A stretch of 64,000 bases of DNA, taken from Acidobacteriota bacterium. Its GTDB lineage: Bacteria > Acidobacteriota > Terriglobia > Terriglobales > Acidobacteriaceae. A program made the translations under genes and the position numbers. Below the pieces are notes generated by a model, which made no database searches, was not told the origin of the DNA, and worked only from the letters and a program-made list of their open reading frames with translations. This document shows, in pieces, positions 9,597 through 18,690 of this stretch (position 1 is its first letter; each line of letters opens with the position of its first letter). The stretch lies in NCBI GenBank assembly GCA_021810625.1, contig JAJZIJ010000002.1, positions 1-64,000 of the forward strand, given 5' to 3'.

Positions 9597-10970
9597 ATGT
9601 CGTTTGCTCTCGTCAGTATCGTCTCCATGCTCATCGTGCTCGGCATCATGGTTCTGGTGCATGAGTTTGGCCATTTCGCCGTCGCCAAATTGTGCGGCGT
9701 GCGCGTGGAAACCTTCTCCATCGGGTTCGGCAAGCGTCTTTTTGGTCTTCGCCGTGGCGATACGGATTATCGAGTCAGCCTGCTGCCCTTGGGCGGCTAT
9801 GTGAAAATGGCTGGCGAAGTCGTTGGCGACTTGCCGACAGGCGAGACCAGCTCCGACCCCAGCGATTACAGCAACCATCCCCGCTGGCAGCGCGTCCTGA
9901 TTGCCTGTGCCGGGCCGGCGGCCAACTTTGTGCTGGCCTTTTTGCTGCTCACCGTCGTCTACATGGCGCACAATGAGGTTCCGAATTTTATGAACGGGCC
10001 TGCCATTGTGGATTATGTCCAACCCAATTCTCCCGCAGCCAAGGCGGGTCTCGAACGTAACGACCAGATCATTCGCTACGATGGCGTGCAAAATCCCGAC
10101 TGGCAACAGGTCTTTCTTCGCACCATCCTGAATCTTAATCACACGGTATCCCTGCGCGTGGATCGCCAGGGACAGGTCGAAGCCCTACGAATGCATCTGC
10201 CGAACAGTGACAATCCCGATGGTTTTTCGCTGCAAGACCTTGGCATTGCCGCGCAGGAACAACAAGCTCCTCTCCGTGTTACTACAGTGGAATCCACCTA
10301 CCCTGGATACAAGGCTGGTTTGCGCGCGGGCGACCAAATCGCCGCCGTCGATGGCATCGCCTTCCACTCGTTGACATCCGTCATTTTGTATCTGCAACAA
10401 CAGGCCGGAAAGTCGATTGCGCTCACCGTGCTGCGCAAGGGACAATCCCTGACCCTGAATGTGCAGCCCGCATTGCATAAAAATGCGAGCGGGCAGCCCA
10501 TGTACCTGATTGGATTCAGCGCTGACCCGCCTCCCTTTCACGTCGAGCGTCTGCCGTTGTTTGCCGCCATGCGACAGTCCGCGCATGAAAACATCAAAGG
10601 CTCCACGTTGATCGTCGAAGTGCTGCGCCGCATGGTGACGCTGCGCATGTCAGTGCGCTCTCTGAGCGGGCCAGTAGGCATCGCGCAGGAGACAGGGCGC
10701 ATCGTCTCCATGCCGGGGTGGACACCTCTATTCGGCGAGATGGCTACCATCAGCCTGAATCTGGGCATCTTCAATCTGCTGCCTATTCCGATTCTCGATG
10801 GCGGCGTGATCCTGCTCTTGTTGGTGGAAAGTTTGCTGCGGCACGATCTGAATCAGCAGTTCAAGGAGCGTGTCTACCAGACCGCTTTTGTTTTCCTGAT
10901 GCTCATCTTCGCCTTTGTATTGTTCAATGATCTAACGAAGATTCCTCTCTTTGCGCGCTTCCACCCATAA
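9597..10970 (+). CDS. rseP: RIP metalloprotease RseP (site-2 protease)
   Basis: Membrane-embedded zinc protease that cuts anti-sigma factors and signal-peptide remnants inside the membrane. HEFGH at 22-26 lies in the first helix and provides two zinc ligands and the catalytic glutamate; the third ligand is in NLLPIPILDGG near the C-terminus. Two PDZ-type segments lie between, with the repeated phrases SPAAKAGLERNDQI and PGYKAGLRAGDQI. Four hydrophobic helices fit the family, and 457 residues is normal. It ends the uppS-cdsA-dxr-rseP cluster. Confidence 0.95.
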   Translation: MSFALVSIVSMLIVLGIMVLVHEFGHFAVAKLCGVRVETFSIGFGKRLFGLRRGDTDYRVSLLPLGGYVKMAGEVVGDLPTGETSSDPSDYSNHPRWQRVLIACAGPAANFVLAFLLLTVVYMAHNEVPNFMNGPAIVDYVQPNSPAAKAGLERNDQIIRYDGVQNPDWQQVFLRTILNLNHTVSLRVDRQGQVEALRMHLPNSDNPDGFSLQDLGIAAQEQQAPLRVTTVESTYPGYKAGLRAGDQIAAVDGIAFHSLTSVILYLQQQAGKSIALTVLRKGQSLTLNVQPALHKNASGQPMYLIGFSADPPPFHVERLPLFAAMRQSAHENIKGSTLIVEVLRRMVTLRMSVRSLSGPVGIAQETGRIVSMPGWTPLFGEMATISLNLGIFNLLPIPILDGGVILLLLVESLLRHDLNQQFKERVYQTAFVFLMLIFAFVLFNDLTKIPLFARFHP

Positions 10971-11013
10971 CACCTGATTTTTGTTAAGGAGGCGCTGCAC
11001 AAGCCTGAGACTT

Positions 11014-11045
11014 GCCTACGGCGGGACTTGAGTCCCGCCGTAGGC
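11014..11045. repeat. Perfect 15-bp palindromic hairpin (REP-like)
   Basis: GCCTACGGCGGGACT at 11014-11028 is the exact reverse complement of 11031-11045, with a two-base TG centre. The core GGCGGGACT recurs in the palindrome at 22828-22847. It lies between the convergent ends of rseP and the small membrane protein and could act as a bidirectional terminator or REP element, although it has no T-tract. Confidence 0.9.
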
Positions 11046-11112
11046 GAACACCCCCCTGCGCTGACATGGCAACCAGCCAGCGCGAACCTCACCCGATCAA
11101 CGATGCTGCGGC

Positions 11113-11382
11113 CTAAAAGTGTCGGATCGCATCGTAGACATAGAAGACGACGATAACTGCTGTAATCAGCCCGGTTACGCCACCAAATACGCGGATCACT
11201 GGCTCAATTTTCTTAATTTTAATCTGAATCTCATCCTGCTCTCGATGCTCCATCTCACTGGAGTCGCTCAAAAACAACAGGTCTTCTTCATTCCGAGAAA
11301 CATGGCCGCGATACATCAGAAGGCCGAGAAGAATCGTGGTCAGCATACCCCAAACGACCCACATTACTACGACGTAGCTCAT
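11113..11382 (-). CDS. Small two-helix membrane protein of unknown function
   Basis: I do not recognise a named family. From the ATG at 11382 the product is 89 residues. A hydrophobic helix starts almost at once (VVVMWVVWGMLTTILLGLLMY), a charged middle is rich in E, K and Q, and a second helix near the C-terminus is VFGGVTGLITAVIVVFYVY. A strong ribosome site (GAGGTG, seven bases ahead) fixes this start, 12 codons inside the open frame. It stands alone, convergent with rseP. Confidence 0.7.
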   Translation of the reverse strand: MSYVVVMWVVWGMLTTILLGLLMYRGHVSRNEEDLLFLSDSSEMEHREQDEIQIKIKKIEPVIRVFGGVTGLITAVIVVFYVYDAIRHF

Positions 11383-11664
11383 AATTGCACCTCGCATTTC
11401 GCTGCAATTCATGTCCACGGAAGCGGCTCCATTCTATTGCAATAAAGTCGCCCCATCGCCATCTGAGCAGAATAGTACACCCATTGCGAACAGATGCGTA
11501 CAGAAGTTTTTATAAAATATGGCGCTGATGCGACCTCTCGCGTTCCAAACCAGAACAGTCCAGTATCCAGGGATTGTCCATTCGATCTCCCTTGAAACTG
11601 GATTGCTCATCGCGATCAGCTTCTCCGATCCGGCTCGCATGGACAACCTATTGAGACTTCACAC

Positions 11665-12468
11665 TTAGCGCGTGTCCCAAAATTCCCTGAACAGGTTACT
11701 CGCGAAGCGCCCGGAAAAGCCAACGACAGCTTGCTGCGCCATTGTTCCCGTGGTGAGTGCCGTATTTGGATTCATGGTGTCGATCACCGCCGCACCAGCA
11801 AAGGGGCTGACAATCTTCGCCACGGACAGACGTCGATGGCCGTCGGAACCAACGGGGGACGTAAATGTCTCGCGGGCCGCGGTACGCAATTTTTCCTTAA
11901 AGCTGCATTCCCTGCATGGGAAAAATCGAGGATCCTCATGAAGGATGTCGGCAAGCAGATAATCCGTGCTACTCTGCGCGCCAAATTGCGCCATGCGAAG
12001 ACCGAATCGCTGACCATATCCGGCTACATCCTGCCCCCATTGCGGAGGGGTGTCGAGTCCAAAAGAAATCGCCGCGAATAACGCCGTGCGTCCAAGAGCC
12101 AGTGGGCCAAGATTGCTCACGATGAGGATGCACGCGCGCTCCTTTTGCGTTGGCGGGCTATAAGACGGGGCGTTTGGCAGCGATGATTCTGGTTGCGTCG
12201 AGTTTAACGTTGCGCTCTCCGTAGTCTTTTGCAACCCACGGCAGCCCAGGATTGTTTGCTGTGCAAAGGCCATTTGCATGGCACAACCTGTCCAGATCAA
12301 CAACCCAGCAATCTGCCCCCTTGAAAAGGAGCGACTTATGATCCTTACATGCCTGTACAACGGCAGCTTCTCTGGCAATCGGTTTTCTGAAACCGATATT
12401 TCCCACGCATGTAAGTTTTTCAATTCTCGCCTACTGCAGGTTGTACGTAATCGCGATGGAGTGTACAT
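11665..12468 (-). CDS. Secreted protein of unknown function
   Basis: Not assigned to a family. An early hydrophobic stretch (IAGLLIWTGCAMQMAFAQQ) looks like a signal peptide ending in A-x-A, but about 50 residues come before it from the ATG at 12468, so translation may begin further in; a TTG codon for the leucine of PLYRH is one option. The mature part contains LPNAPSY, SSTDYLLADILHEDPRFFP and two cysteines in PCRECSF. The annotated start overlaps the end of the sedolisin gene by 38 bp, suggesting co-transcription or a later true start. Confidence 0.6.
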   Translation of the reverse strand: MYTPSRLRTTCSRRELKNLHAWEISVSENRLPEKLPLYRHVRIISRSFSRGQIAGLLIWTGCAMQMAFAQQTILGCRGLQKTTESATLNSTQPESSLPNAPSYSPPTQKERACILIVSNLGPLALGRTALFAAISFGLDTPPQWGQDVAGYGQRFGLRMAQFGAQSSTDYLLADILHEDPRFFPCRECSFKEKLRTAARETFTSPVGSDGHRRLSVAKIVSPFAGAAVIDTMNPNTALTTGTMAQQAVVGFSGRFASNLFREFWDTR

Positions 12469-15283
12469 CGGTGCCAGCCGTCGCCGTCACGGTTACATAG
12501 TTGGAGATGTTGGGCGTTGGCCCAGGATTTGGCGGCGCAATGTTTAGACCAGCGGCACTGGAGGTGGAGCTACAGCCGATGGTGGCCCCCACGCAAACTA
12601 TCAGCAGCAATAATGACATCGCCATCCAATTTGCCTGCCTGCCAAAGCGAGACAGGAAGCGTCTCCGCTGCGCTGGCAACCCCATCATGCAGAGAGCGGC
12701 AAAGGCAATTCCGCCCCCGGCAAGTCGCTGCCAGGGTTGCTGTTGCTGCGACGGCGGCATCCCATGCGGAAAGATGCGTGGATATTGAAGGCTGGGGGTC
12801 GCCGTAGCGGCGGCTACAATGGTGAGCGTGGCCGACGACCCGCTGGCACCGAGCGTGGCCCCAGGCGTGACCGTGGCGCTGGGCTGACCGCCAAAGTTGC
12901 AGGAAATGCCGTGGGCTGACTGTCCCGCGCAGGTCAGCGTCACCGTTCCGGTAAAGCCGTCCAAGGCCGTGGAGTCAATGGTCGCGGTGGCGGAGCCGCT
13001 TGGAATCAGACTCACCTGTGCAGGATTTCCGACGATCTGGAAATCTGGAGCCGGATTGCCTGTATTTGGATTGAAGGACTCGCCAGCAGGCGAAGCCGAT
13101 CCCCATACCGCAGACATCGCCGCCACATCCACGGAGCCAAGCCCGGTCGCCTGATCATAGCCTGCGCCCACGTCGTATCCGGCCATGATGTAATTGCCGC
13201 TGTTGTTCGGATCGGGAACGCAGGATGGAGTTCCTTGCTGGCAATCCACCGCATTGCTGTTGGTGGCCTGATTGCTACTGGCCACCACATCGTGGAAGAC
13301 CGATGGAGAGGTCTGCGCCAGCGCATAGAGGATATAGTTGGCATTGCCCACGCCACCACCGTGGGCCGAGCTAATGGTGTAACCCGCCGCCTGGTTCCAC
13401 AGCGTAATCATGGCCGCAAACTGCGGCGCGGACACGGAGGTTCCCCCATAGATGGTGCCGCTGCCATTCGCGTCCGTGTAGGGATACTGCGTAGGCGACG
13501 CGCAACTGGGTATGGTGATGGCACCGCTGTTGTTGGTTTCTTCCGTACACATCACATAGCCATCATGATCTGGATCAGCAGAAAGGGCGACATCGGGGAC
13601 ATCCCGCGCGCCATCATTGGGCACACCCGGCCCCGTTTGCCAGAAAGGCTTGGCGGCAAGATAACTCAATCCCGTACCAGCCAGCGACGGCGTGGGCGGG
13701 GAGGAGGCAGCCACGCTGTAGTTGGGATTGGCGTTGAAGACCTCGCTGATACCGCCACCCCCAGCTCCCAATCCACCATTGGCCTGCGCTGCCGCCAGCG
13801 TCGGCGAGTCATTCCAGGCTCCCTCCGGGATGTAGGAGAGCGCGGATCCATTGGTGGCTCCCTGCGAGGTGGTGTAGTTGCCCGCCTCGTCCCAATACTG
13901 TGCCGGACTGTTGATATCCGCTTCAAAGGAGGTGCCCCCGGCGGCGGTGGTATACGGACTGCTCCCTGGAAAATCCACGGCCAGCCCCAACGTAGCCGCC
14001 GTCTCCTGAACATTGTTGACAAGTCCATCGCAATCCGCCGAGCCATCGTCTCCTGAAGATGCCACGATGGTCTGTCCCTGGGAGTTTGCCTGCTGGCCCA
14101 GTCCCACGTATTGTTCGATTTCTGCCTGCGTATACTGCTGCTCACAATTTCCATAGCTGATACTAATAACTGGGAGCACATTCTGGTTATTGTTTACCAG
14201 GTCTGTCTGGATGGCGTATTGGAGCGCATCCAATACGCTGTAATTCTGATTGGAGCCTACGGTGACATAGATGATGCTGGCATCCTTGGCTACTGCGCCC
14301 GACCACTCCGTATCCAGATCCGATTCCCCCAGATCGCCGGTGGCCGCGCCCGCAGCGGCCTCGCCGCTGGTACTGCCCGTGCCCGGCATCACGATCTGTG
14401 TGGGCAAGTTACTGGCGTTCAGGCCGCTGAGCGAACGAAAGATCGAGATATCGCTCATGTACTGGGTAATGTCTGTCTGGCCCATGATGCCAAGATACTG
14501 ACCGGTGCCGGAGACACCGGCACCGTAGAGCGCTGTGATGTCATAGATCGTCTGGATGTCCGCTGGCGCAAGATAATTCACGGGCGCGCCGGAATTCGTC
14601 ACCGTGTAGTACGGACGCAGGCGCGTCGATCCAGGTTTTCGCGCCAGATGGATGGGCGTGCTCTTCAAATGCGAGACCGCCGGACGAAAGGTATTCAGAT
14701 GCGCCACGCCAATGACCATGCCCGCGATGGCCTGCGGAAAGGAAAGCTCCGTGCTGTTGGCCCAATGCTCCGCGCCACGCAGCAAATATCGATGCATCTC
14801 GGTATGAAAAGCGGCATTAACCTGCGCCGCCGTTCCGCTAAAATCAATGCGATCCGCGCTCGGTGGAATCTGATCGACGGTAAATCCCTGGCTGCGCAGC
14901 CATGCGGCGGCGGCCTGTAAATCACTCTGGCTGGTACCATAGCGCGCGGCAAACTGGGCGGGCGTCAGCCAGTGATGAAACATCGCCGATCCCCGCGTTT
15001 GCTGCTGCGCCAGCAGACGATTCAGGTCATCCTGCTGCGCCGCCGAGCGATTGAAGAGCAGCGACATGCCCTGAATGGCATACGATCCGGGAAGCTGGCC
15101 TTCGTCGCGTGCAACGGCGACCAACGGATGCAGGCTTCCTCGCACCACCATCATTCGATCCGAGCGAATCTCCCCGACGATCCGATTTTTCACCAGCACC
15201 TGCGCCTGCAACAAACACACAGGCCCCATCAAAAACGCCGCCACAATTACGCTTGAAATCCATCGATACATGGAGGTTCTCAT
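12431..15283 (-). CDS. Secreted sedolisin/kumamolisin-type serine-carboxyl protease (S53)
   Basis: Acid-active endopeptidase made as a preproenzyme. After a signal peptide (to about residue 28) a pro-domain spans roughly 40-200 and a catalytic domain roughly 230-740. The triad can be placed: E320 and D324 in LGESDLD, oxyanion aspartate in SSGDDGSAD near D412, and S616 in GGTSVSAP. The calcium-site region DVGAGYDQATGLGSV follows. A C-terminal Ig-like stretch (VSLIPSGSATATI and on) and a late hydrophobic helix with a cysteine suggest surface attachment. Acid-active secreted proteases suit an acidic soil or peat habitat. Confidence 0.92.
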   Translation of the reverse strand: MRTSMYRWISSVIVAAFLMGPVCLLQAQVLVKNRIVGEIRSDRMMVVRGSLHPLVAVARDEGQLPGSYAIQGMSLLFNRSAAQQDDLNRLLAQQQTRGSAMFHHWLTPAQFAARYGTSQSDLQAAAAWLRSQGFTVDQIPPSADRIDFSGTAAQVNAAFHTEMHRYLLRGAEHWANSTELSFPQAIAGMVIGVAHLNTFRPAVSHLKSTPIHLARKPGSTRLRPYYTVTNSGAPVNYLAPADIQTIYDITALYGAGVSGTGQYLGIMGQTDITQYMSDISIFRSLSGLNASNLPTQIVMPGTGSTSGEAAAGAATGDLGESDLDTEWSGAVAKDASIIYVTVGSNQNYSVLDALQYAIQTDLVNNNQNVLPVISISYGNCEQQYTQAEIEQYVGLGQQANSQGQTIVASSGDDGSADCDGLVNNVQETAATLGLAVDFPGSSPYTTAAGGTSFEADINSPAQYWDEAGNYTTSQGATNGSALSYIPEGAWNDSPTLAAAQANGGLGAGGGGISEVFNANPNYSVAASSPPTPSLAGTGLSYLAAKPFWQTGPGVPNDGARDVPDVALSADPDHDGYVMCTEETNNSGAITIPSCASPTQYPYTDANGSGTIYGGTSVSAPQFAAMITLWNQAAGYTISSAHGGGVGNANYILYALAQTSPSVFHDVVASSNQATNSNAVDCQQGTPSCVPDPNNSGNYIMAGYDVGAGYDQATGLGSVDVAAMSAVWGSASPAGESFNPNTGNPAPDFQIVGNPAQVSLIPSGSATATIDSTALDGFTGTVTLTCAGQSAHGISCNFGGQPSATVTPGATLGASGSSATLTIVAAATATPSLQYPRIFPHGMPPSQQQQPWQRLAGGGIAFAALCMMGLPAQRRRFLSRFGRQANWMAMSLLLLIVCVGATIGCSSTSSAAGLNIAPPNPGPTPNISNYVTVTATAGTDVHSIAITYNLQ

Positions 15284-15522
15284 AGAATTCCCAGCTCTCC
15301 GAAAGATGTTGAATCTTCACTCATGTCTGAATTTTTCCTCCACGCTGCAAAAGAAAAATACAGACACTGGAGCCTCTCCAGTGTAGACGTATAGAGAAAA
15401 ATTTTGTTGCACAGAAAAATCTGCGATGTCGGCGCGAGGGCTGCGTTGTCCCAACTTGGAGAGCAACCCAAAACGGGAGGGGCAGCACGAGAGGCGCTCC
15501 GAAATGCATCTCGACCCCATCA

Positions 15523-17355
15523 TCAAAGCGCGTACTTGCCTGCCTCCACCACGCGCTTTGCGACGCTGCGCTTCAACGCAATCGTATCCGCCGGTTCATA
15601 CTTTGCCAGGCGGCGCAGAATCGCCAACTGCGTGCGCAGCATATCGCCCTCAGCAACGGCTGCAATCACGCGCCGCGCCGCATTCTCAATGATCTCGAAT
15701 GCCTTTCCTGCGTAAATACGGCTCATCGCAACTGCCTGCTCCGCCACCGAGCCGGAATTACTCTGACTGGGATTGCTCTGGCCGGGATTGCGATCCAGCA
15801 GCTTTTGCGCGCGCAGCATACAGGATTCCATCGCATAGACTTCAATCATCATGTCCGCCAGCGCCGCCATCACCTCCTGCTGATCCGCCAAAGCCTGCAT
15901 GTATTTTTGCGTGGCCGCGCCAGCAGCAAAGAGAGCCAGCTTCTTGGCATTCGCCAACATGCCGTATTCGTTGGCCATTTCGCCTTCGCGCTCCTCGCGC
16001 ACGACCGGCCCGGCCAGCACCTCATCCATCAACTGCTTGATGGCGGGCATCAGCGCCAGTTGCCCGCTCATCGCCCGCTTCATCACCCAGCCGGTAATGA
16101 TGAGGCGATTGATCTCATTGGTTCCCTCAAAGATGCGATTGATGCGCGCATCGCGGTAGGCGCGCTCCGCCGGATACTCCTCGACATAGCCGTAGCCTGC
16201 GTAGATTTGCACCCCATGATCGGCGACCATGCCCAGCATCTCCGATCCCCAGACCTTCAGGATGGAGCACTCAACGGCATAATTTTCAATGCGTTTCTGA
16301 ATCTCCAGCGCCATCGTTGGCGATTGCTTGTCCATATCGGCCAGCGCTGCGTCGATCATGCCCACTGTGCGATAAGCCATGCTCTCTCCGGCGTAAATGC
16401 CGACGGCGCACTCGGCAATCTTTTCCTGAATCAGGCCAAACTCTGCGATAGATTTTCCAAAGGCCTTGCGCTCCTTGGCATAGTGAATGCTGTTGGCCAG
16501 CGATGTGCGCGCGCCACCCACGCAGGCCGCGCCCAGCTTGAAACGACCAATGTTCAAAATGTTGAAGGCAATGTGATGTCCCTTGCCAACCTCGCCCAGC
16601 ACATTCTCCACCGGGACTTTGCAGTCGGCCAAAATCAACGGGCAGGTGGAGGAGCCGCGAATGCCCAGCTTGTGTTCCTCCGCGCCTACCGTCAACCCCT
16701 GCGTCCCGTGCTCCACGATGAAGGCTGTGAATTTTTCTCCATCCACCTTTGCAAAGATCGTGAACACATCGGCGAACCCGGCGTTGGTGATCCACATCTT
16801 TTCGCCATTCAGCAGATAGTGTTTGCCATCGGCGGAGAGCGTGGCCTTGGCGCGAATGTTCATCGCGTCTGAACCCGAAGATGCCTCCGAGAGCGCATAC
16901 GCGCCCAGCCACTCGCCCGATGCCAGCTTGGGCAGATATTTCTGCTTCTGCGCCGCCGTTCCATACCAGACAATCGGCAGCGTACCGATGCCGACATGCG
17001 CGCTGAACGCGACAGAAAAACTGGCCGATTGCGCGATGTGATCCGCGACAATGGCCGAGGTCACTTTGTCCATCTCCAGGCCGCCATACTCCTCTGGAAC
17101 ATCGACGCCCATCAGTCCCAGCTCGCCCGCCTTGCGCAGCAGCCCCTTGGTCACTTCAAAATTCTTGACTTCAATGGCATCGGCGACGGGAACAACTTCA
17201 TTCCTGGCGAAATCAAAGGCCGTCTGCGCAATCTGCCGCTGCTCGTCGCTGAAATCCTCTGGGGTGAAGACCTCCGAAGGCAAACGTTCTTCAATCAAAA
17301 AACTGCCGCCGTTCACCTTTTTCATCGGCGCGCCTGTTTCCACTGTGGATGCCAT
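15523..17355 (-). CDS. fadE: Acyl-CoA dehydrogenase, long form with C-terminal extension
   Basis: FAD enzyme for the first step of fatty-acid beta-oxidation. The full acyl-CoA dehydrogenase fold is present with YALSEASSGSDA, WITNAGFAD, IRGSSTCPL, YAKERKAFGKSI, YVEEYPAERAYRDARI and the active-site region IFEGTNEINR. About 170 extra residues follow, as in the VLCAD/ACAD9-like class and Bacillus FadE. The ATG at 17355 is preceded by GGAG; the frame opens 11 codons earlier without a better site. It is the last gene of a three-gene operon after the thiolase. A low-complexity NPGQSNPSQSNSGS linker sits in the extension. Confidence 0.93.
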   Translation of the reverse strand: MASTVETGAPMKKVNGGSFLIEERLPSEVFTPEDFSDEQRQIAQTAFDFARNEVVPVADAIEVKNFEVTKGLLRKAGELGLMGVDVPEEYGGLEMDKVTSAIVADHIAQSASFSVAFSAHVGIGTLPIVWYGTAAQKQKYLPKLASGEWLGAYALSEASSGSDAMNIRAKATLSADGKHYLLNGEKMWITNAGFADVFTIFAKVDGEKFTAFIVEHGTQGLTVGAEEHKLGIRGSSTCPLILADCKVPVENVLGEVGKGHHIAFNILNIGRFKLGAACVGGARTSLANSIHYAKERKAFGKSIAEFGLIQEKIAECAVGIYAGESMAYRTVGMIDAALADMDKQSPTMALEIQKRIENYAVECSILKVWGSEMLGMVADHGVQIYAGYGYVEEYPAERAYRDARINRIFEGTNEINRLIITGWVMKRAMSGQLALMPAIKQLMDEVLAGPVVREEREGEMANEYGMLANAKKLALFAAGAATQKYMQALADQQEVMAALADMMIEVYAMESCMLRAQKLLDRNPGQSNPSQSNSGSVAEQAVAMSRIYAGKAFEIIENAARRVIAAVAEGDMLRTQLAILRRLAKYEPADTIALKRSVAKRVVEAGKYAL

Positions 17356-17483
17356 CTGTGCTTCTCCCTTGAGCCGTGAGTCTTTCATTCCCTCATAAAC
17401 TTGATCCCAACCGTCGATTTTTGGCTCGCTCTGCGAGCTAAGAATCGGAGTGGAGGGATCTGCGTTTCATTACAACCTTTTTA

Positions 17484-18665
17484 CTAAATACGTTCAAAAA
17501 TCCCCGCAGCGCCCATGCCGCCGCCTACGCACATGGTCACCATGCCGTAGCGAACCTTGCGCCGCCGCATCTCATGCAGCAGCGTCGCCGTCAACTTGGC
17601 TCCGGTGCATCCCAAAGGATGACCGAGAGCAATCGCGCCACCATTGACGTTGACGATCTCTGGATTGCAGCCAACCTGCTGCATCACCGCCAACGACTGC
17701 GCGGCAAATGCCTCGTTCAATTCAATCAGGCCAAGATCGCTCAGCTTCAAACCCGCCAGCTTCAGCGCCTTGGGAATCGCAAAGAGCGGGCCAAGGCCCA
17801 TCTCCTCTGGCGCGCATCCAGCGGTGGCGAAGGCAACAAAACGCGCCAACGGAGCCAGCCCCAGCGCCTGCGCTCGTTCGGCGGACACAACCACCACTGC
17901 CGCCGCGCCATCCGAAGTCTGCGAAGAGTTCCCCGCCGTCACCGTCCCTTTGGCGTGAAAGGCGGGCTTTAATGCGCTCAGCGCGTCAAGTGACGTGTCA
18001 GCACGCGGCCCTTCATCCACGCGAAACTCCGTCGAACGCATTACCAGCTTGCTTCCCTTTTCTGGAGCCGTCGAATTCGTAACCGTGACTGGTACAATTT
18101 CTTCCTCGAATGCCTTCGCTTGGATCGCCGCCAGCGCCTTGCGATGGCTTTGCAGGGAAAATTCATCTGCCTGCTGCCGCGTGATGGAAAATTTCTGCGC
18201 CAATCGCTCCGCCGTCAGACCCATTGAAAGATAGGTTCCCGGCGCGTGCTCCATCAGCCAGGGATTGGCGGAAACTTTATTGCCACCCATCGGCACCATG
18301 CTCATGCTCTCCGTGCCACCAGCAATGATGACCTCTGCTCCGCCGCCGCGAATACGATCCGCCGCCAGCGCAATGGACTGCAAGCCCGACGAGCAAAAAC
18401 GATTGACCGTCATGGCTGAGGACTCAATCGGCAACCCGCAGCGCAGCGCGGCAATGCGCGCCACGTTCATGCCCTGCTCGGCCTCTGGCATCGCGCAGCC
18501 TAGAATCACATCCTCAATCTCCGCCCGGTCAAGCTGCGGAAGCTGCGCCAGCGCGCCTTCCATCGCCGCCGCCGCCAGATCATCGGGCCGCATCGCCCGC
18601 AGGGTTCCCCTGGGAGCCTTGCCTACGGCTGTCCGCATGGCGCTTGCGATCACTACGTCCCGCAT
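17484..18665 (-). CDS. fadA: Acetyl-CoA acyltransferase (3-ketoacyl-CoA thiolase)
   Basis: Last step of beta-oxidation: cleaves 3-ketoacyl-CoA with CoA to acetyl-CoA and a shortened acyl-CoA. The 393-residue protein has the nucleophile in NRFCSSGLQ at C91, the histidine in NGGAIALGHPLGCTGA, and the second cysteine in CVGGGMGAAG. The ATG at 18665 lies just behind AAGGGGGAG; the TTG at 18680 that would extend it lies within the ribosome-site region. It follows the FadN-type gene with a gap of about 25 bp and precedes fadE by about 130 bp. Confidence 0.95.
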   Translation of the reverse strand: MRDVVIASAMRTAVGKAPRGTLRAMRPDDLAAAAMEGALAQLPQLDRAEIEDVILGCAMPEAEQGMNVARIAALRCGLPIESSAMTVNRFCSSGLQSIALAADRIRGGGAEVIIAGGTESMSMVPMGGNKVSANPWLMEHAPGTYLSMGLTAERLAQKFSITRQQADEFSLQSHRKALAAIQAKAFEEEIVPVTVTNSTAPEKGSKLVMRSTEFRVDEGPRADTSLDALSALKPAFHAKGTVTAGNSSQTSDGAAAVVVVSAERAQALGLAPLARFVAFATAGCAPEEMGLGPLFAIPKALKLAGLKLSDLGLIELNEAFAAQSLAVMQQVGCNPEIVNVNGGAIALGHPLGCTGAKLTATLLHEMRRRKVRYGMVTMCVGGGMGAAGIFERI

Positions 18666-18690
18666 ATCTCCCCCTTGCAACAGAATGCAA

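Noticed and set aside
11434-11646. 70-codon open frame on the minus strand
   Set aside because: No ribosome site, no family resemblance and no signal peptide; it could be a decayed gene, but I cannot support it.
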